Of a stretch of DNA of 64,000 nucleotides, positions 52,604-62,176 are shown in pieces. How positions within the stretch are numbered: the stretch's first letter is position 1; each line of letters begins with the position of its first letter. The translations under genes were made by a program, and so were the position numbers. This stretch comes from Parietichytrium sp. I65-24A (taxonomy: Eukaryota > Sar > Bigyra > Thraustochytrida > Thraustochytriidae). The notes beneath the pieces were generated by a model. It worked only from the letters and a program-made list of their open reading frames with translations. It made no database searches and was not told where the DNA came from. Where the stretch lies: the NCBI GenBank assembly GCA_012862575.1, contig BLSF01000004.1, positions 186,001 through 250,000 on the forward strand, read 5' to 3'.

Positions 52604-53899
52604 ATGAGTCACTCGAAGGCAGAGCTCTCGGCACTGGCGCAGGAGAAGGACTTGAAGGATGCGTTCGAGTTCATTCCGGGGAGGCTGTACTATGTATCGA
52701 TGCGCAACAAGCCGCACAAGCAAAAGCGAGCAGCGTTCTTCAGCATTGACGACGAGCTCGTGTACTGGAACTTTTTCCTTGACTTTGGCCCTCTCAACCT
52801 CGGCCAGCTGTACAGGTTTTGCCAAATCTTGCAAGAGCTCCTCACGGACCCGAAGCTCAAGAACAAGACCATTTACTACTACTCCACAACCAACCCGCAG
52901 AAGAGGGCCAACGCCGCCTTCCTCATCTCAAGCTTCATCATGTTGTACATGAACAAGTCGCCTGAGGAGGCGTACGCGCCATTTCTAGACGTGTACCCAC
53001 CGTTCCCGCCGTTCCACGACGCGACTCCGTGCCGCTGCACATATAACCTCACTGTGTTGGACTGCCTTCGTGGCATTCACAAGGCGGTCAAGCTTGGGCA
53101 TGTTGACTTCCGCAAGTTCAACATCGAGGAGTACGAATACTTTGAGAGAGTAGAGTGCGGCGACTTGAACTGGATAATCAAAGATAAGTTTCTTGCCTTC
53201 GCAGGGCCACATGACTACCGCTCGGAGACCTCCGAGGGATACGACACTCTCGTGCCGGAGGACTACATCCCGTACTTCAAAAAGATGGGTGTCAAGCTGG
53301 TGATCCGCCTAAACAAGAAATGCTACGACGAGCAGCGCTTCGTTCGAGCCGGAATCAAGCACTTGGATCTCTTCTACCCGGACGGGACCAATCCTCCTGA
53401 CCACATTCTCAAGAAGTTTCTCGAGGTTTGCGAGAACGAGCCAGGTGCAATCGCTGTTCACTGCAAGGCTGGTCTTGGGCGGACTGGCACCTGCATCGGC
53501 AGCTACATGATGAAGCACTATGGATACACCGCTGCAGAGACGATCGGCTGGGTTCGCGTCTGCCGCCCTGGCAGCATTATCGGCCCGCAGCAGCACTACA
53601 TGGAGGACATGGAAGCAGTCATGCACTATGAGGGCGAGAAGTTTAGGGAAGGCATGAACGCTTACCGGGATCAGAAAGCTTCAGGTCTGCGCTTGAAGAA
53701 CGTGTCCTCCAAAGCTTTCGAGGAATTCAACTACCCGGAATCGAAGGTCCCATCTTCTGTTGCTTTGTACCGAAGAGAGGTGGAAATTGAGTCCAAGGAG
53801 GCATTTTCGAGTGGTTCCATAGATATTTCTCAAGGTGATCACCTCCGTACTGCCAAGTCCAGCAAGATTCGCAGCCGGACGGCGGCCCAGTTCCCATGA
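52604..53899 (+). CDS. CDC14: CDC14-type dual-specificity phosphatase
   Basis: 431 residues from the ATG at 52604. The N-terminal inactive DSP-like domain covers about 15-165 (FIPGRLYYVS, YWNFFLDFGPLNLGQLYRFC). The catalytic domain follows, with the general-acid loop FYPDGTNPPDHIL and the P-loop HCKAGLGRTG (nucleophile C287, R293). GPHDYRSE and RPGSIIGPQQHY are CDC14 signatures. It dephosphorylates phospho-Ser-Pro and phospho-Thr-Pro sites made by CDKs, at nucleus, nucleolus, centrosome or basal body. The C-terminal 80 residues are short and basic (KSSKIRSRTAAQ) compared with animal proteins, and no long regulatory tail is seen. CDC14 is often retained in flagellated lineages, which would fit a zoospore-forming organism; that is inference. 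It converges on the gene ending at 54255. Confidence 0.96.
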   Translation: MSHSKAELSALAQEKDLKDAFEFIPGRLYYVSMRNKPHKQKRAAFFSIDDELVYWNFFLDFGPLNLGQLYRFCQILQELLTDPKLKNKTIYYYSTTNPQKRANAAFLISSFIMLYMNKSPEEAYAPFLDVYPPFPPFHDATPCRCTYNLTVLDCLRGIHKAVKLGHVDFRKFNIEEYEYFERVECGDLNWIIKDKFLAFAGPHDYRSETSEGYDTLVPEDYIPYFKKMGVKLVIRLNKKCYDEQRFVRAGIKHLDLFYPDGTNPPDHILKKFLEVCENEPGAIAVHCKAGLGRTGTCIGSYMMKHYGYTAAETIGWVRVCRPGSIIGPQQHYMEDMEAVMHYEGEKFREGMNAYRDQKASGLRLKNVSSKAFEEFNYPESKVPSSVALYRREVEIESKEAFSSGSIDISQGDHLRTAKSSKIRSRTAAQFP

Positions 53900-54254
53900 A
53901 GAGAAGGAAATAGACAAACCCTCAGCAACTGCTGCACTTGTGCTCAGTTGCATGTTAGACGATAGACCTGTATCATACTGAGCAAGCAACCTTGCTCTGT
54001 GTAAAACAACAAACCCAAACTTCATTATTTACCCTCTGCTTCAGATTCGACTGCTGGCTTTGGCCACCCGACGCCCAAGTAAGCTATCCGCTTATCCTTC
54101 GGCATAATTTGGAAGCTGAATTTGTCCATCACGTCCAGAGGGCGTCTGACAAGATGTCTTTCATCAGAAAATTTAAAATTGGGCTAAAGACAAGACACTC
54201 CTTCCGTAATCGTTGCATCTTTAAAAAAAATAATAATTATTAACAACACAAGAA
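53900..54254. other. Convergent intergenic, 355 bases
   Basis: AT-rich 3' ends of two genes, with an A/T run near 54225-54245. Nothing else recognised. Confidence 0.5.
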
Positions 54255-55514
54255 CTACTTTCTCCAAGCTTTGCGAACCGGCCCCTGCCGGCGCCTGTCG
54301 GTAGTACTCTCAGACTTCTCTCGAGGTTTACCACTTTTCTTCACTTTACGTGAGGTGAATGGTGACCTTTCCTCTTCATGAAATAGGGTGGCACATGAGG
54401 TGCTGCATTTTGCTCGCCGGAGTCGCTGCTCATCTTGGGCTCGCTCCTCCTTTGCTTCTAGGACAGCGTCGTCGGCAGGGAATGGTTCTTCCAGAATCCA
54501 AACAATAGGGTCAGCACGGGGAACAACATGGACTCCGTGTCGCAATCTTTCCTCGTACTCTATTTTGCTGGACACGTTCCACCGGGTCTTTGATCGCTCA
54601 TCAAGCTCACTGACAAGTTGCTCAATATTCGTGCGTACTCGCGAGCGTATATTCTTCACTCCATTGGAGGACTTTTGCTTCATGCGCCTCTCTCGATCAA
54701 CGCGGGAACAATTTAATCGCTGCTCCAGTGGAACCACCAAGCCAGCGTCTTCTCTCGTTCTAATGACAGCGTTATCTGGCCGCCTTTCTGCTACGGCCGC
54801 CGTCTGCCGACTAACCGTCGTCGACTGTCTTGATGGCGCAGCCGAACTCGGTCTTGGGTGAGCCCATCGTGATGAGGCCGCATCGCTTTCAAAATTAGTC
54901 ACGGTGTGTTTCCGCTCAACAGCCTCGCTGAGTGCGGAGGATGTAATTTCGGTAGACTTTCTCGAGGTCAAATATGCACCTTCTGCTCGCGCGGAAGGTT
55001 GTGCTGTTGATGGTCGCGACTTTGATCTGCTTGTACTCGCCGAAGTGCGAGTTGAACGGTTCGTTGGAGCCCTACTCGTGGAGGAATACGTCGTGCGAGA
55101 CGTTGTTGATGCCCGCGTTGTAGGTGGCGAACCAAGGTTTGCCTCTGAGATGGACGATCTGCTTTTCGCTCTCGAGCCCTCCTCTCCCTCCGCAGGTTTA
55201 TTATCTATAATGCGAAACCTTACATCCCGACTTTTCGCAGGCGGCGACCAGCTTTCAAAGCGCACCTCGGGCTCATCAACCGCGAATCTGATCTTCCCGC
55301 TCTCCCCTGTTCCGAACGTGTACTCCAGCGTCGGCCGCCGGTCCAGCGCCGACTCGCCGGCCATGGTGCCCCTGAGCCTTCGGCAGATGCTCGGCGAACC
55401 ACTCCTCGCTGTCGCCGCTGTGTATGGACCGCGTCGTCCTGGCCTTTTCTTCTCGCGACCTTGTGTTACCTTCCGCGCGGCAAATTGAGCATTCCTTCTG
55501 CTTTCCATGCACAT
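54255..55514 (-). CDS. Unknown Ser/Thr/Arg-rich protein
   Basis: 419 residues from the ATG at 55514. A second in-frame ATG at 55364 has a much better context (GGCACCATGGCC) and would give 369 residues, so the first 50 basic residues may be leader. A short ordered segment follows that start (TLEYTFGTGESGKIRFAV, then VRFESWSPP and DVRFRIID). Then comes about 150 residues of Ser/Thr/Arg low complexity. A charged helical part near the C-terminus contains IRSRVRTNIEQLVSELDERS and VVPRADPIVWILEEPFPADD. The end is basic. No signal peptide or membrane span. A cytoskeletal or ciliary protein is conceivable, but I recognise no family. Confidence 0.65.
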   Translation of the reverse strand: MCMESRRNAQFAARKVTQGREKKRPGRRGPYTAATARSGSPSICRRLRGTMAGESALDRRPTLEYTFGTGESGKIRFAVDEPEVRFESWSPPAKSRDVRFRIIDNKPAEGEEGSRAKSRSSISEANLGSPPTTRASTTSRTTYSSTSRAPTNRSTRTSASTSRSKSRPSTAQPSARAEGAYLTSRKSTEITSSALSEAVERKHTVTNFESDAASSRWAHPRPSSAAPSRQSTTVSRQTAAVAERRPDNAVIRTREDAGLVVPLEQRLNCSRVDRERRMKQKSSNGVKNIRSRVRTNIEQLVSELDERSKTRWNVSSKIEYEERLRHGVHVVPRADPIVWILEEPFPADDAVLEAKEERAQDEQRLRRAKCSTSCATLFHEEERSPFTSRKVKKSGKPREKSESTTDRRRQGPVRKAWRK

Positions 55515-56336
55515 GTCATCGTATAAAAGAGTAGTCTATGGCTTGCGGCTCGACACAACCAATTTGGCCTCTCGTGACTGCTAGTGTTTACGGTAGTGCC
55601 TGGTTGAGACCCGCAACGGATCTGTAGGAAAGGTAACAGGGCGAGTGAAGCGGGTGTGTGAACTTGAAGCGAGATAGCGTGGAATTTGTGTTTTCGTTGC
55701 GTTTTGCTTGGTTCGGTTTTGATTTGGTTTGATTGAATTGCTTTGTTTTGTTCTGTTTTGATGTGTTTTGTTTGGCTGGTACTGAGTACTCAGTTGCCGT
55801 ACAGAGTGCTGATGTGGCTGGTACAAGTATCGCTTGCTTTGCCGCGGAAAATGCGGTATTTGTGCGATACTCGCTTCTAGGAATACACGCCGATGATCTC
55901 TTCGCGACAAAGGTGATAATACGTCGCCATCTGGGAAGAGCAAAGTGCTAAAGACGGCGCTGAAGGCACTTTCCTGTTTTGTTTTCAAAACTCGTACTGC
56001 TCGTAGACACCTCTAGATCTAGGTAGGATTTTTGGAGAACAAAAAAATTATACATCGTTGATGTCGAGAATCTTTTCACTGGGCTGTATGTATCATTCAA
56101 TGGGCATTTTACCAAGCACATCTCCTTCGACACGACACTCACTTCTCGGAGCATCATGGTGAACAATTTGGAGCTTCAATCTTTTGTTGAGGTGGCTTAC
56201 AGAACAATAGACTGACAGAAGAGTGTACGGCTTGTACCACACAAAAAGAGCAGAGTTCTTCTAGTAGATTTCGAATCGGACCCCTCCACCGAACCGGACG
56301 CCAAAAATATTGTGTGAAATGAAAAGCATTCATAAT
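55515..56336. other. Intergenic, 822 bases
   Basis: No gene seen. Has a TTTTG/TTTG-rich run (about 55690-55775) followed at once by GGTACTGAGTACTCAG (55778-55793). Confidence 0.55.
55690..55775. repeat. TTTTG-rich simple repeat
   Basis: Irregular TTTG and TTTTG units upstream of the 54255-55514 gene, reading CAAAA on its coding strand. Confidence 0.75.
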
Positions 56337-57674
56337 TTATCCTGCACGGGACTTCTTTGGAGGCTGGGCTCCCCCGCTTGCTGTTGACCCCGAAGCATTT
56401 TCAAGTTTAACACCTTCTGCATCATCGTCGTATTCCTCGTCATCGTCTTCTTCGCTGTCGTTGGCAAGAAGGGGCTCATCCTCATCTTCCTCAATGAAGA
56501 CGCTCGGTTCAGTCTTCATCTTTGCGGGTCGGCCGCTCGGCGGGTCTGCAGCTGCACTACTTGAAGAATGGTCCGGGCGACCTCTCTTCGCTCTGACAGT
56601 CTCGACAATACTTGACACAGTGTCGGGGACTACTTCCTTGCTTAAGTCACAATCCTCGAAGTCGACATCACTGTCACGATCGGAGGAGCTCAGGCTCTCT
56701 TCGCTGCCGCTGTCGTCCCCTCCTTCTTCGTTCTCCTCTGAAAAGTCTGAGTCTTCGCTCTCTTGTTCAGAATCCTCCGCGTCCTCGTCGACTTCCGTTT
56801 TGACTATGCCGTCTTCTGTTTTCACGTTCTTTGGCAAGTGAAGCTTGGTCTTTTCAACGTATCGCATGAGAGGATCAAATTCCTCCTTTTCGATCATTCT
56901 GAGCGTAACAGTTCGACCGTCGATGACAACGATGCTCAAGTCGAAGTTCCGCGCGCCTCCGCCCGACATGCGGTCTAGTTCGACGTGACACTCCTTGATG
57001 GGAAGAAAAATCGCAGGGTTTTGAATAAATGCAATGCCGCTTTCCAACGGGTATAGCAACCCATCGTTCACACCGTGGTAGCACTTGATGAATGGTTTGC
57101 CGGTGCTTGAGCTGAAAACGTCAGACTTTGGCTCCCCAATTGGGAGATCGAGGCCCTCCAGAGACTTTTGCCAAACCGCGCGAGGCTCATCGTCAAGATC
57201 TTCTCCGCGGATCTTGACACTTAACGTCTTGCTTTTTGGCAGCGGTTTTGGCGTCGCTAAAAGGCAGTCTCCGAAAGGCATGGCCTCTTTGAAGCTAATA
57301 AGAACTTTGTCTGTATTTTTAAGCTGCCCTGGCAAGAACACCACCTGCCTCGCTTTGGAAAGATCGACATCAAACGACTTGGATTTGCCATGGAGCAGCA
57401 TCTGGTGTTCTCCCACAAACTCCACATCCGCTGCGAGCCGCGGCACCTGAAAACTTTGCCCGGGCATCATGCACCAACCGTTTCCCTTCTCTAGTACCTC
57501 CTCTTTCACTCCGCTCCCTTTCGCATCCTTCGAGCCTTGCGATTTAGCCGTCGCCGCCGCCCAGGCTTTCGCTACCTTTGTGCACTTTCCCACGCTCCCT
57601 GGAAATTCCTCCGCAATTTCCAGCAGCGTCTCCGCTCCCACGAGCCCGCTCACCGCCTTGCGCAGCTGCTCCAT
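56337..57674 (-). CDS. Rtt106-like histone chaperone (double PH domains, acidic tail)
   Basis: 445 residues from the ATG at 57674; the frame begins at a GTG six codons upstream. Two PH-like domains are visible. The first is at about 64-170, with VEFVGEHQMLLHGKSKSFDVDLSKARQVVFLP in segments. The second is at about 190-278 (CYHGVNDGLLYPLESGIAFI, ARNFDLSIVVIDGRTVTL, EEFDPLMRYVEK). It is the Rtt106/Pob3 type, in which GTLYPLEKGLLF-like and FDL motifs are typical. Residues 285-445 are strongly acidic with interspersed Lys/Arg and end PPKKSRAG. Length is close to yeast Rtt106 (455), and there is no SSRP1 N-terminal SSRC domain or HMG box. Such proteins hold H3-H4 during nucleosome assembly. An SSRP1/Pob3 fragment is the alternative. 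Confidence 0.85.
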   Translation of the reverse strand: MEQLRKAVSGLVGAETLLEIAEEFPGSVGKCTKVAKAWAAATAKSQGSKDAKGSGVKEEVLEKGNGWCMMPGQSFQVPRLAADVEFVGEHQMLLHGKSKSFDVDLSKARQVVFLPGQLKNTDKVLISFKEAMPFGDCLLATPKPLPKSKTLSVKIRGEDLDDEPRAVWQKSLEGLDLPIGEPKSDVFSSSTGKPFIKCYHGVNDGLLYPLESGIAFIQNPAIFLPIKECHVELDRMSGGGARNFDLSIVVIDGRTVTLRMIEKEEFDPLMRYVEKTKLHLPKNVKTEDGIVKTEVDEDAEDSEQESEDSDFSEENEEGGDDSGSEESLSSSDRDSDVDFEDCDLSKEVVPDTVSSIVETVRAKRGRPDHSSSSAAADPPSGRPAKMKTEPSVFIEEDEDEPLLANDSEEDDDEEYDDDAEGVKLENASGSTASGGAQPPKKSRAG

Positions 57675-57789
57675 CGCGCCCACCTCAGCCACCTCCCCGC
57701 GCCCCGTTTCCCTTCGTCCAAGTTCTATTCTATCTTTCTATCTTTCTGTCTTTCTTTCGCCTTTGACCTGACCTGTTCAACTAATCTTC

Positions 57790-57822
57790 GCTCACCTTCT
57801 TCCTCTCCTTCTTGTCTACTCG

Positions 57823-57854
<32 letters not shown>

Positions 57855-57868
57855 TTCTTCTTCTTTTA
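57790..57868. repeat. CTT/GAA microsatellite upstream of the Rtt106-like gene
   Basis: TTCTTCTTC run with C-rich interruptions. It reads GAA on the coding strand, 116-194 bases before the ATG. Confidence 0.9.
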
Positions 57869-58809
57869 GCTTTTTCTCTCTTCGCAGAATAAATACTACA
57901 ACGACATGAGGAAAGGCTGCCTTGCCTCTGGTTTGTTTAATCTTTTTTGTCATGCTGAGCATTGCTGAGCTGATTGTGCTGACTGAGCCGAGTCCAGTTC
58001 TCTTTGTTCTCTGAAGTGGGAATACAACGAGTGGGAATTTATTTTTTCAAACAGCAGGGAAGAGCAGGAAGAGGGAAGGGGGAAAGGAACGAGAACCACT
58101 GCAAAAAAAGCGCAGATTCTCGAGGGAAACGAGGCAGGTGAAGGAGATAAAATTCGAAACTCACATGTCAATGCCACGTCCGCCATGCGCCGTGTGCAGT
58201 AAGAAAGAACGCAAGAGAGGTCCAGCTGTAATCTGAAACGTGGCGGAAGACGGAACAAATGAATGAACCTTAACAGAAGGATAGAAAATCATGCCAGGAC
58301 GTCGACTGGTTCGTATCTTTCGTATCCATACGTGACCCCTACAGCTGGAGAATCGCAGAGAGCGTGTACGATTTTGTCATCGTGGAAGCCCTCAGGAATC
58401 CTCAGGACGCTGGTCGAGACAAAGAAAGCACGGAAGCCACGAGCAGCGTAGAACTTCTTCCGATCCCAGTGTATTGTTCATGAATACGTGAATAGTTCGG
58501 TGGTACTTGGGGTACCGGTACCACACATTCATCATTTGTCCAGCTACTTGCTAGGCTAGAAGCTGGTAGGCAGCACACAGTTAATTAGCGTCGCGGTAAA
58601 AGTCATTTTAAGGACGGTGGAAAAAGCACTAAACTTATTGTGCCAGGGGTGTGCGCTCTACTACTTTTCACTTGGGACTTCGTATCTTGTAATCAGGCTT
58701 TGTGAGTGGTTGACTCCATGTCCTTCTTCCTTTTTCCTTGGTGCCATTTGGTGCCGTGAATCCGTGAATCTGAAGCGGCAACAAAGTATAACTTATCAAC
58801 ATATCAGAG

Positions 58810-58835
58810 AGCAAAGAGAGCAAAGAGAGCAAAGG
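58810..58835. repeat. AGCAAAGAG x3 minisatellite
   Basis: Three 9-base units, the last incomplete, followed 60 bases later by GTCTCCATT x2. Confidence 0.9.
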
Positions 58836-59296
58836 CCACTGGCTTCCATTCTCACAGTCACTTTGAGTGGCATTTGTGCTCTCTCTCTCACCGTCTCCAT
58901 TGTCTCCATTACGGTGCTAACTATCGTGCCAGTACTGGTCGGTACTCGCCGAGGTTTGCCGGTACGGTACCAGGGGTACGGTACTGACAGTGAGTGAGAG
59001 TAGAATGTAGAATAGGTTTTAGTCGACACAATCACCACTCACCACTGGAAAGTGAAAAGTAAAAAGAGCGAGTATTAGCGCTTCTTATGCGTTGCACCAT
59101 GTTGCACCACTATAAGCGTAAACAAACCCTATCGGAAGGTGGGGTTGACTCAAGTAGACCATGACAAACGCGGAATCACTGGAATCACTCTAAACTACAA
59201 ACTCACTTGAGCAGACCGCAAACTTATCCAGACACCCCAAACACAATAAACACAAGAGCAAGGTCTGACACTGAGAACCACGTTTTGGAAAAGGCA

Positions 59297-62176
59297 ATGG
59301 CGCGTATAGCTACAGCCCTGATTTGGCTGTATGCCTTGGTGGATGCCACAGTTGGTTTGCGTCTGCCTTTGGATGCGCCTCGGGATGTTGCGACGCCTCG
59401 AGATGTGGAGGTTACGACGCAGGGAAGAGCGGGGCCCATCGCCTTGCCAGAGGGCTATAACGGAGTGATGGATAGAGAGAGCGTGCGCTACTTTCCGGTG
59501 AACAACTTCACTAAAATGGTGCATGCCTGTTCGGATACTTGCATCCAAGCTGTCAAGGATGTGGAAGGGTACTGGAACATATACATGGGTGAAGAGGAAG
59601 AGAGACGAAAAAATCTAGCAGACACGACTCTCAAACAGAATACTTTTGCCGCAGAGCTTGAAGGGCGCATCAAGTATGAAAGCGACATCGTTAAGATCGC
59701 CGCTTTCTCCACACAACTCGGCGCGGTCCTCCTCCATCAAGATGGCTCCCTGTCAACTTGGCCAATCCAACTAAAGGACGCTACGCTTCCTATCTCGACC
59801 GGCGTCAAAGATATTGTGATAACTTTCGGAGAACTCATCATTCTGACCAACGACGCCAAAGTCGTTTCAACGAGCGCGGTCTGGAACGAGAAGCTGAATG
59901 AGGCCATCCGTTCGGACGAACAAGTGAGAGATATTGAGCTCGGGGATAAATCCCTTCCTCAATATTCCCTGACCCGCGACTTCGTGTTGGTCAATCTTTC
60001 CAGCGGGCGTGTCCTCGTTCTGTTTTTTTATCGGAACGCAGAAGTTTTGGAGCTAGACGAAATTCCTGATGCCATTGCTTACTCTCAGTATGAACATTGC
60101 GCAATTGTAAATCCTGGCGAGGACGCAGTCGCTTTTCACATTCCTAGTCGGAATGAAACGGTCTCTGTTCCGCTTGCAAGGAATGGTCGCAAGATCCGCA
60201 CTATGGTAAAGTTTCCCGATGGTAGTGACGGCGCTGTTGTTCTCTTAGAGGACGGGATGTGGGTTTCAACAAATCCCAGCCGCTTTCCTGGAGAAGTAAT
60301 GTCCACCAAGTTCAAAAAGATGTTTTCCGAGTGGGGTATTTTTTATGCGCTCACGACTGATGGAGTTATGATTAAAAAGTCACGGAATGACGACGTGAGC
60401 TTGCATGAGAACGTAGTTGACGTCTGCTGGGGAGCCGACCAGTTTGCAATTTTGGAGGATGGAACGCTTGTCGCTTATGCCTTTACTTCTTCTGAGAAAC
60501 GATTTAATGTGGGATCACCGTTCCGCAGAGTAGTTTTTGACCAACTTCCGTGCGTCTTTGAGACCGAGGATGGGACTTGGTACAATCAGTGGCTCGAGCT
60601 TCTCCCTCATTCATCCACGTCCCAGATCGTGGAGTCTGACGGTGCTGTGGCGATGATGTTCGAAGATGGGAGCATTCTCGACGCATTCCAACTGCGATCA
60701 GTTGGGCCAAACATTCGCAGCAGCCTGGAATTGGAGAACAGAAACTTCAACCGCGTAATTGAGCAGCCGATACTGGCATTTCTGGATGAGCATGACATGG
60801 TTTTCGAATACTTTAACAAGAACGGGTACCACGGCGTGGTGCGTGGGTACAAAGAGGCGCACATACTCGATGAGCAAGTGGCGCTGATTATGTTGGACGG
60901 GACGCTTCAGATCATTAGCGCCCGTGATCCAGGTCTGCAAGTTCCGACCTACGACTCCAAGGTCGTATACGGTGATACTCACACTGGTGAAATAGGGACA
61001 TGTTTGCAATTAGTCTTTGAAGATGGAAGTGTTGGCGCTTTTGGCGATGACGAAGAGTGCAATCGCTCCGCGTTGATGCGACCGTCATCCGGCGTTGTTA
61101 GTGCGAGAAACTATGCAAACTCCGACTTTTGGTTCTTTCTATATCAAATGGAAGACGGATCTCTGCAGGTGCATGTTTTGGACTACTCTTCTGGATGGAT
61201 GTCGCCTCCCCAGGTGTCACGACTTCCAGATGTTGAAGGTGTACACGGACACATTGTTAAATTTCAGCACTCGTATCGACATCGCGAGCAGGGACTTTTA
61301 ATTCGGTTCTACACTGCCTTGCTTCATGGAACTGATTATAATGCGCATGAGCTTTTAGTTGATGTGCACAAGGGTATGGAAATTGTCCAACACAACGTTT
61401 TCGAAGGCATCTGGTCCGTAACTGATGACTTCGTAGCGTTCCTTGATGGGCGCTTTCTCGTTCGGGGTTCTGATGCGCTCCTTACCACGGAACTGGATTG
61501 GTACGGTTCCAGTGGGGTGGAACTCCACGTCTTGACCCAGTCAGGTGAGCTCAAGTTCTTCTCACTCGAGTACTCTACCACTACGGCAACGTACAGGCAT
61601 TCTGCCGCGAACGCAACGTCCACCTTGAAGGCAACGTACACACATTCAATTTACGGGGTCAAGTCCATGATTCCAAGGAGAAGTGACTACATCTTGTTTC
61701 AGAATGGAACCCTCACTCCTTTTCAAAAACGTCGCCGTTATGACAACTTATGGCAGCAACATGGCGTGCACTCTGCTTTGTGCACTCACGACAGTGGATG
61801 CGTTTCGCTCATGCAAGACGCCTCGCTCCGTGTGTGGAAGGAAGACTATCCTGTTAACAAGAACCTCGCTCTGAAAGGCGTGAATGCATTTGAGCTTTTG
61901 TTTGCTGGTGATGTTTCTATTGTGGCTTTCGAAGACGAAGACCGCACCAGCGCTGTTCTGGTCGCAAAGAGGCAAGTTTTTCAACTCACCTTTCCACCAA
62001 CTTCCTCACGAGCTCCAACTAGCTCACCTTCTGACGAAGTTTCAGCAGGGATCATCGTCGGCGCAGTGTTTGGTGGACTTGCAGTCGGAGTTCTTGCGGC
62101 CTTTGCCGGCAAGAAATTCTTCAAGCTCGTACGTGATGACGAACAAACCAAGCTTGATCTCGCTCATCAGATATAA
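59297..62176 (+). CDS. Type I membrane protein with DG-repeat (RCC1/BLIP-II-like) ectodomain
   Basis: 959 residues from the ATG at 59297, which begins a signal peptide (MARIATALIWLYALVDATVG); the frame itself opens at a TTG upstream. The ectodomain has about twelve short repeats of the form hydrophobic-x-(E/Q)-DG-(S/T)-hydrophobic. Examples are LLHQDGSLSTW, VLLEDGMWVS, AILEDGTLVAY, MMFEDGSILDA, LVFEDGSVGAFG and YQMEDGSLQVH. They are typical of RCC1- or BLIP-II-like seven-bladed propellers. A Thr/Ser/Pro stalk (SSRAPTSSPS) leads to one transmembrane span at about 917-938 (Gly/Ala/Val-rich) and a short basic-to-acidic tail. It is probably a cell-surface ligand-binding or adhesion protein; that role and the fold are inference. 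Proteins of this plan with many paralogues occur in some protists. Confidence 0.82.
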   Translation: MARIATALIWLYALVDATVGLRLPLDAPRDVATPRDVEVTTQGRAGPIALPEGYNGVMDRESVRYFPVNNFTKMVHACSDTCIQAVKDVEGYWNIYMGEEEERRKNLADTTLKQNTFAAELEGRIKYESDIVKIAAFSTQLGAVLLHQDGSLSTWPIQLKDATLPISTGVKDIVITFGELIILTNDAKVVSTSAVWNEKLNEAIRSDEQVRDIELGDKSLPQYSLTRDFVLVNLSSGRVLVLFFYRNAEVLELDEIPDAIAYSQYEHCAIVNPGEDAVAFHIPSRNETVSVPLARNGRKIRTMVKFPDGSDGAVVLLEDGMWVSTNPSRFPGEVMSTKFKKMFSEWGIFYALTTDGVMIKKSRNDDVSLHENVVDVCWGADQFAILEDGTLVAYAFTSSEKRFNVGSPFRRVVFDQLPCVFETEDGTWYNQWLELLPHSSTSQIVESDGAVAMMFEDGSILDAFQLRSVGPNIRSSLELENRNFNRVIEQPILAFLDEHDMVFEYFNKNGYHGVVRGYKEAHILDEQVALIMLDGTLQIISARDPGLQVPTYDSKVVYGDTHTGEIGTCLQLVFEDGSVGAFGDDEECNRSALMRPSSGVVSARNYANSDFWFFLYQMEDGSLQVHVLDYSSGWMSPPQVSRLPDVEGVHGHIVKFQHSYRHREQGLLIRFYTALLHGTDYNAHELLVDVHKGMEIVQHNVFEGIWSVTDDFVAFLDGRFLVRGSDALLTTELDWYGSSGVELHVLTQSGELKFFSLEYSTTTATYRHSAANATSTLKATYTHSIYGVKSMIPRRSDYILFQNGTLTPFQKRRRYDNLWQQHGVHSALCTHDSGCVSLMQDASLRVWKEDYPVNKNLALKGVNAFELLFAGDVSIVAFEDEDRTSAVLVAKRQVFQLTFPPTSSRAPTSSPSDEVSAGIIVGAVFGGLAVGVLAAFAGKKFFKLVRDDEQTKLDLAHQI

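Larger units (their letters stand above)
57675..59296. other. Divergent intergenic, about 1.6 kb
   Basis: No gene seen. It has a CTT/GAA microsatellite (57790-57868), AGCAAAGAG x3 (58810-58835), GTCTCCATT x2 (58893-58910), GGTAC-rich sequence (about 58500-58520 and 58935-58990) and GGAATCACT x2 (59172-59189). Confidence 0.5.
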
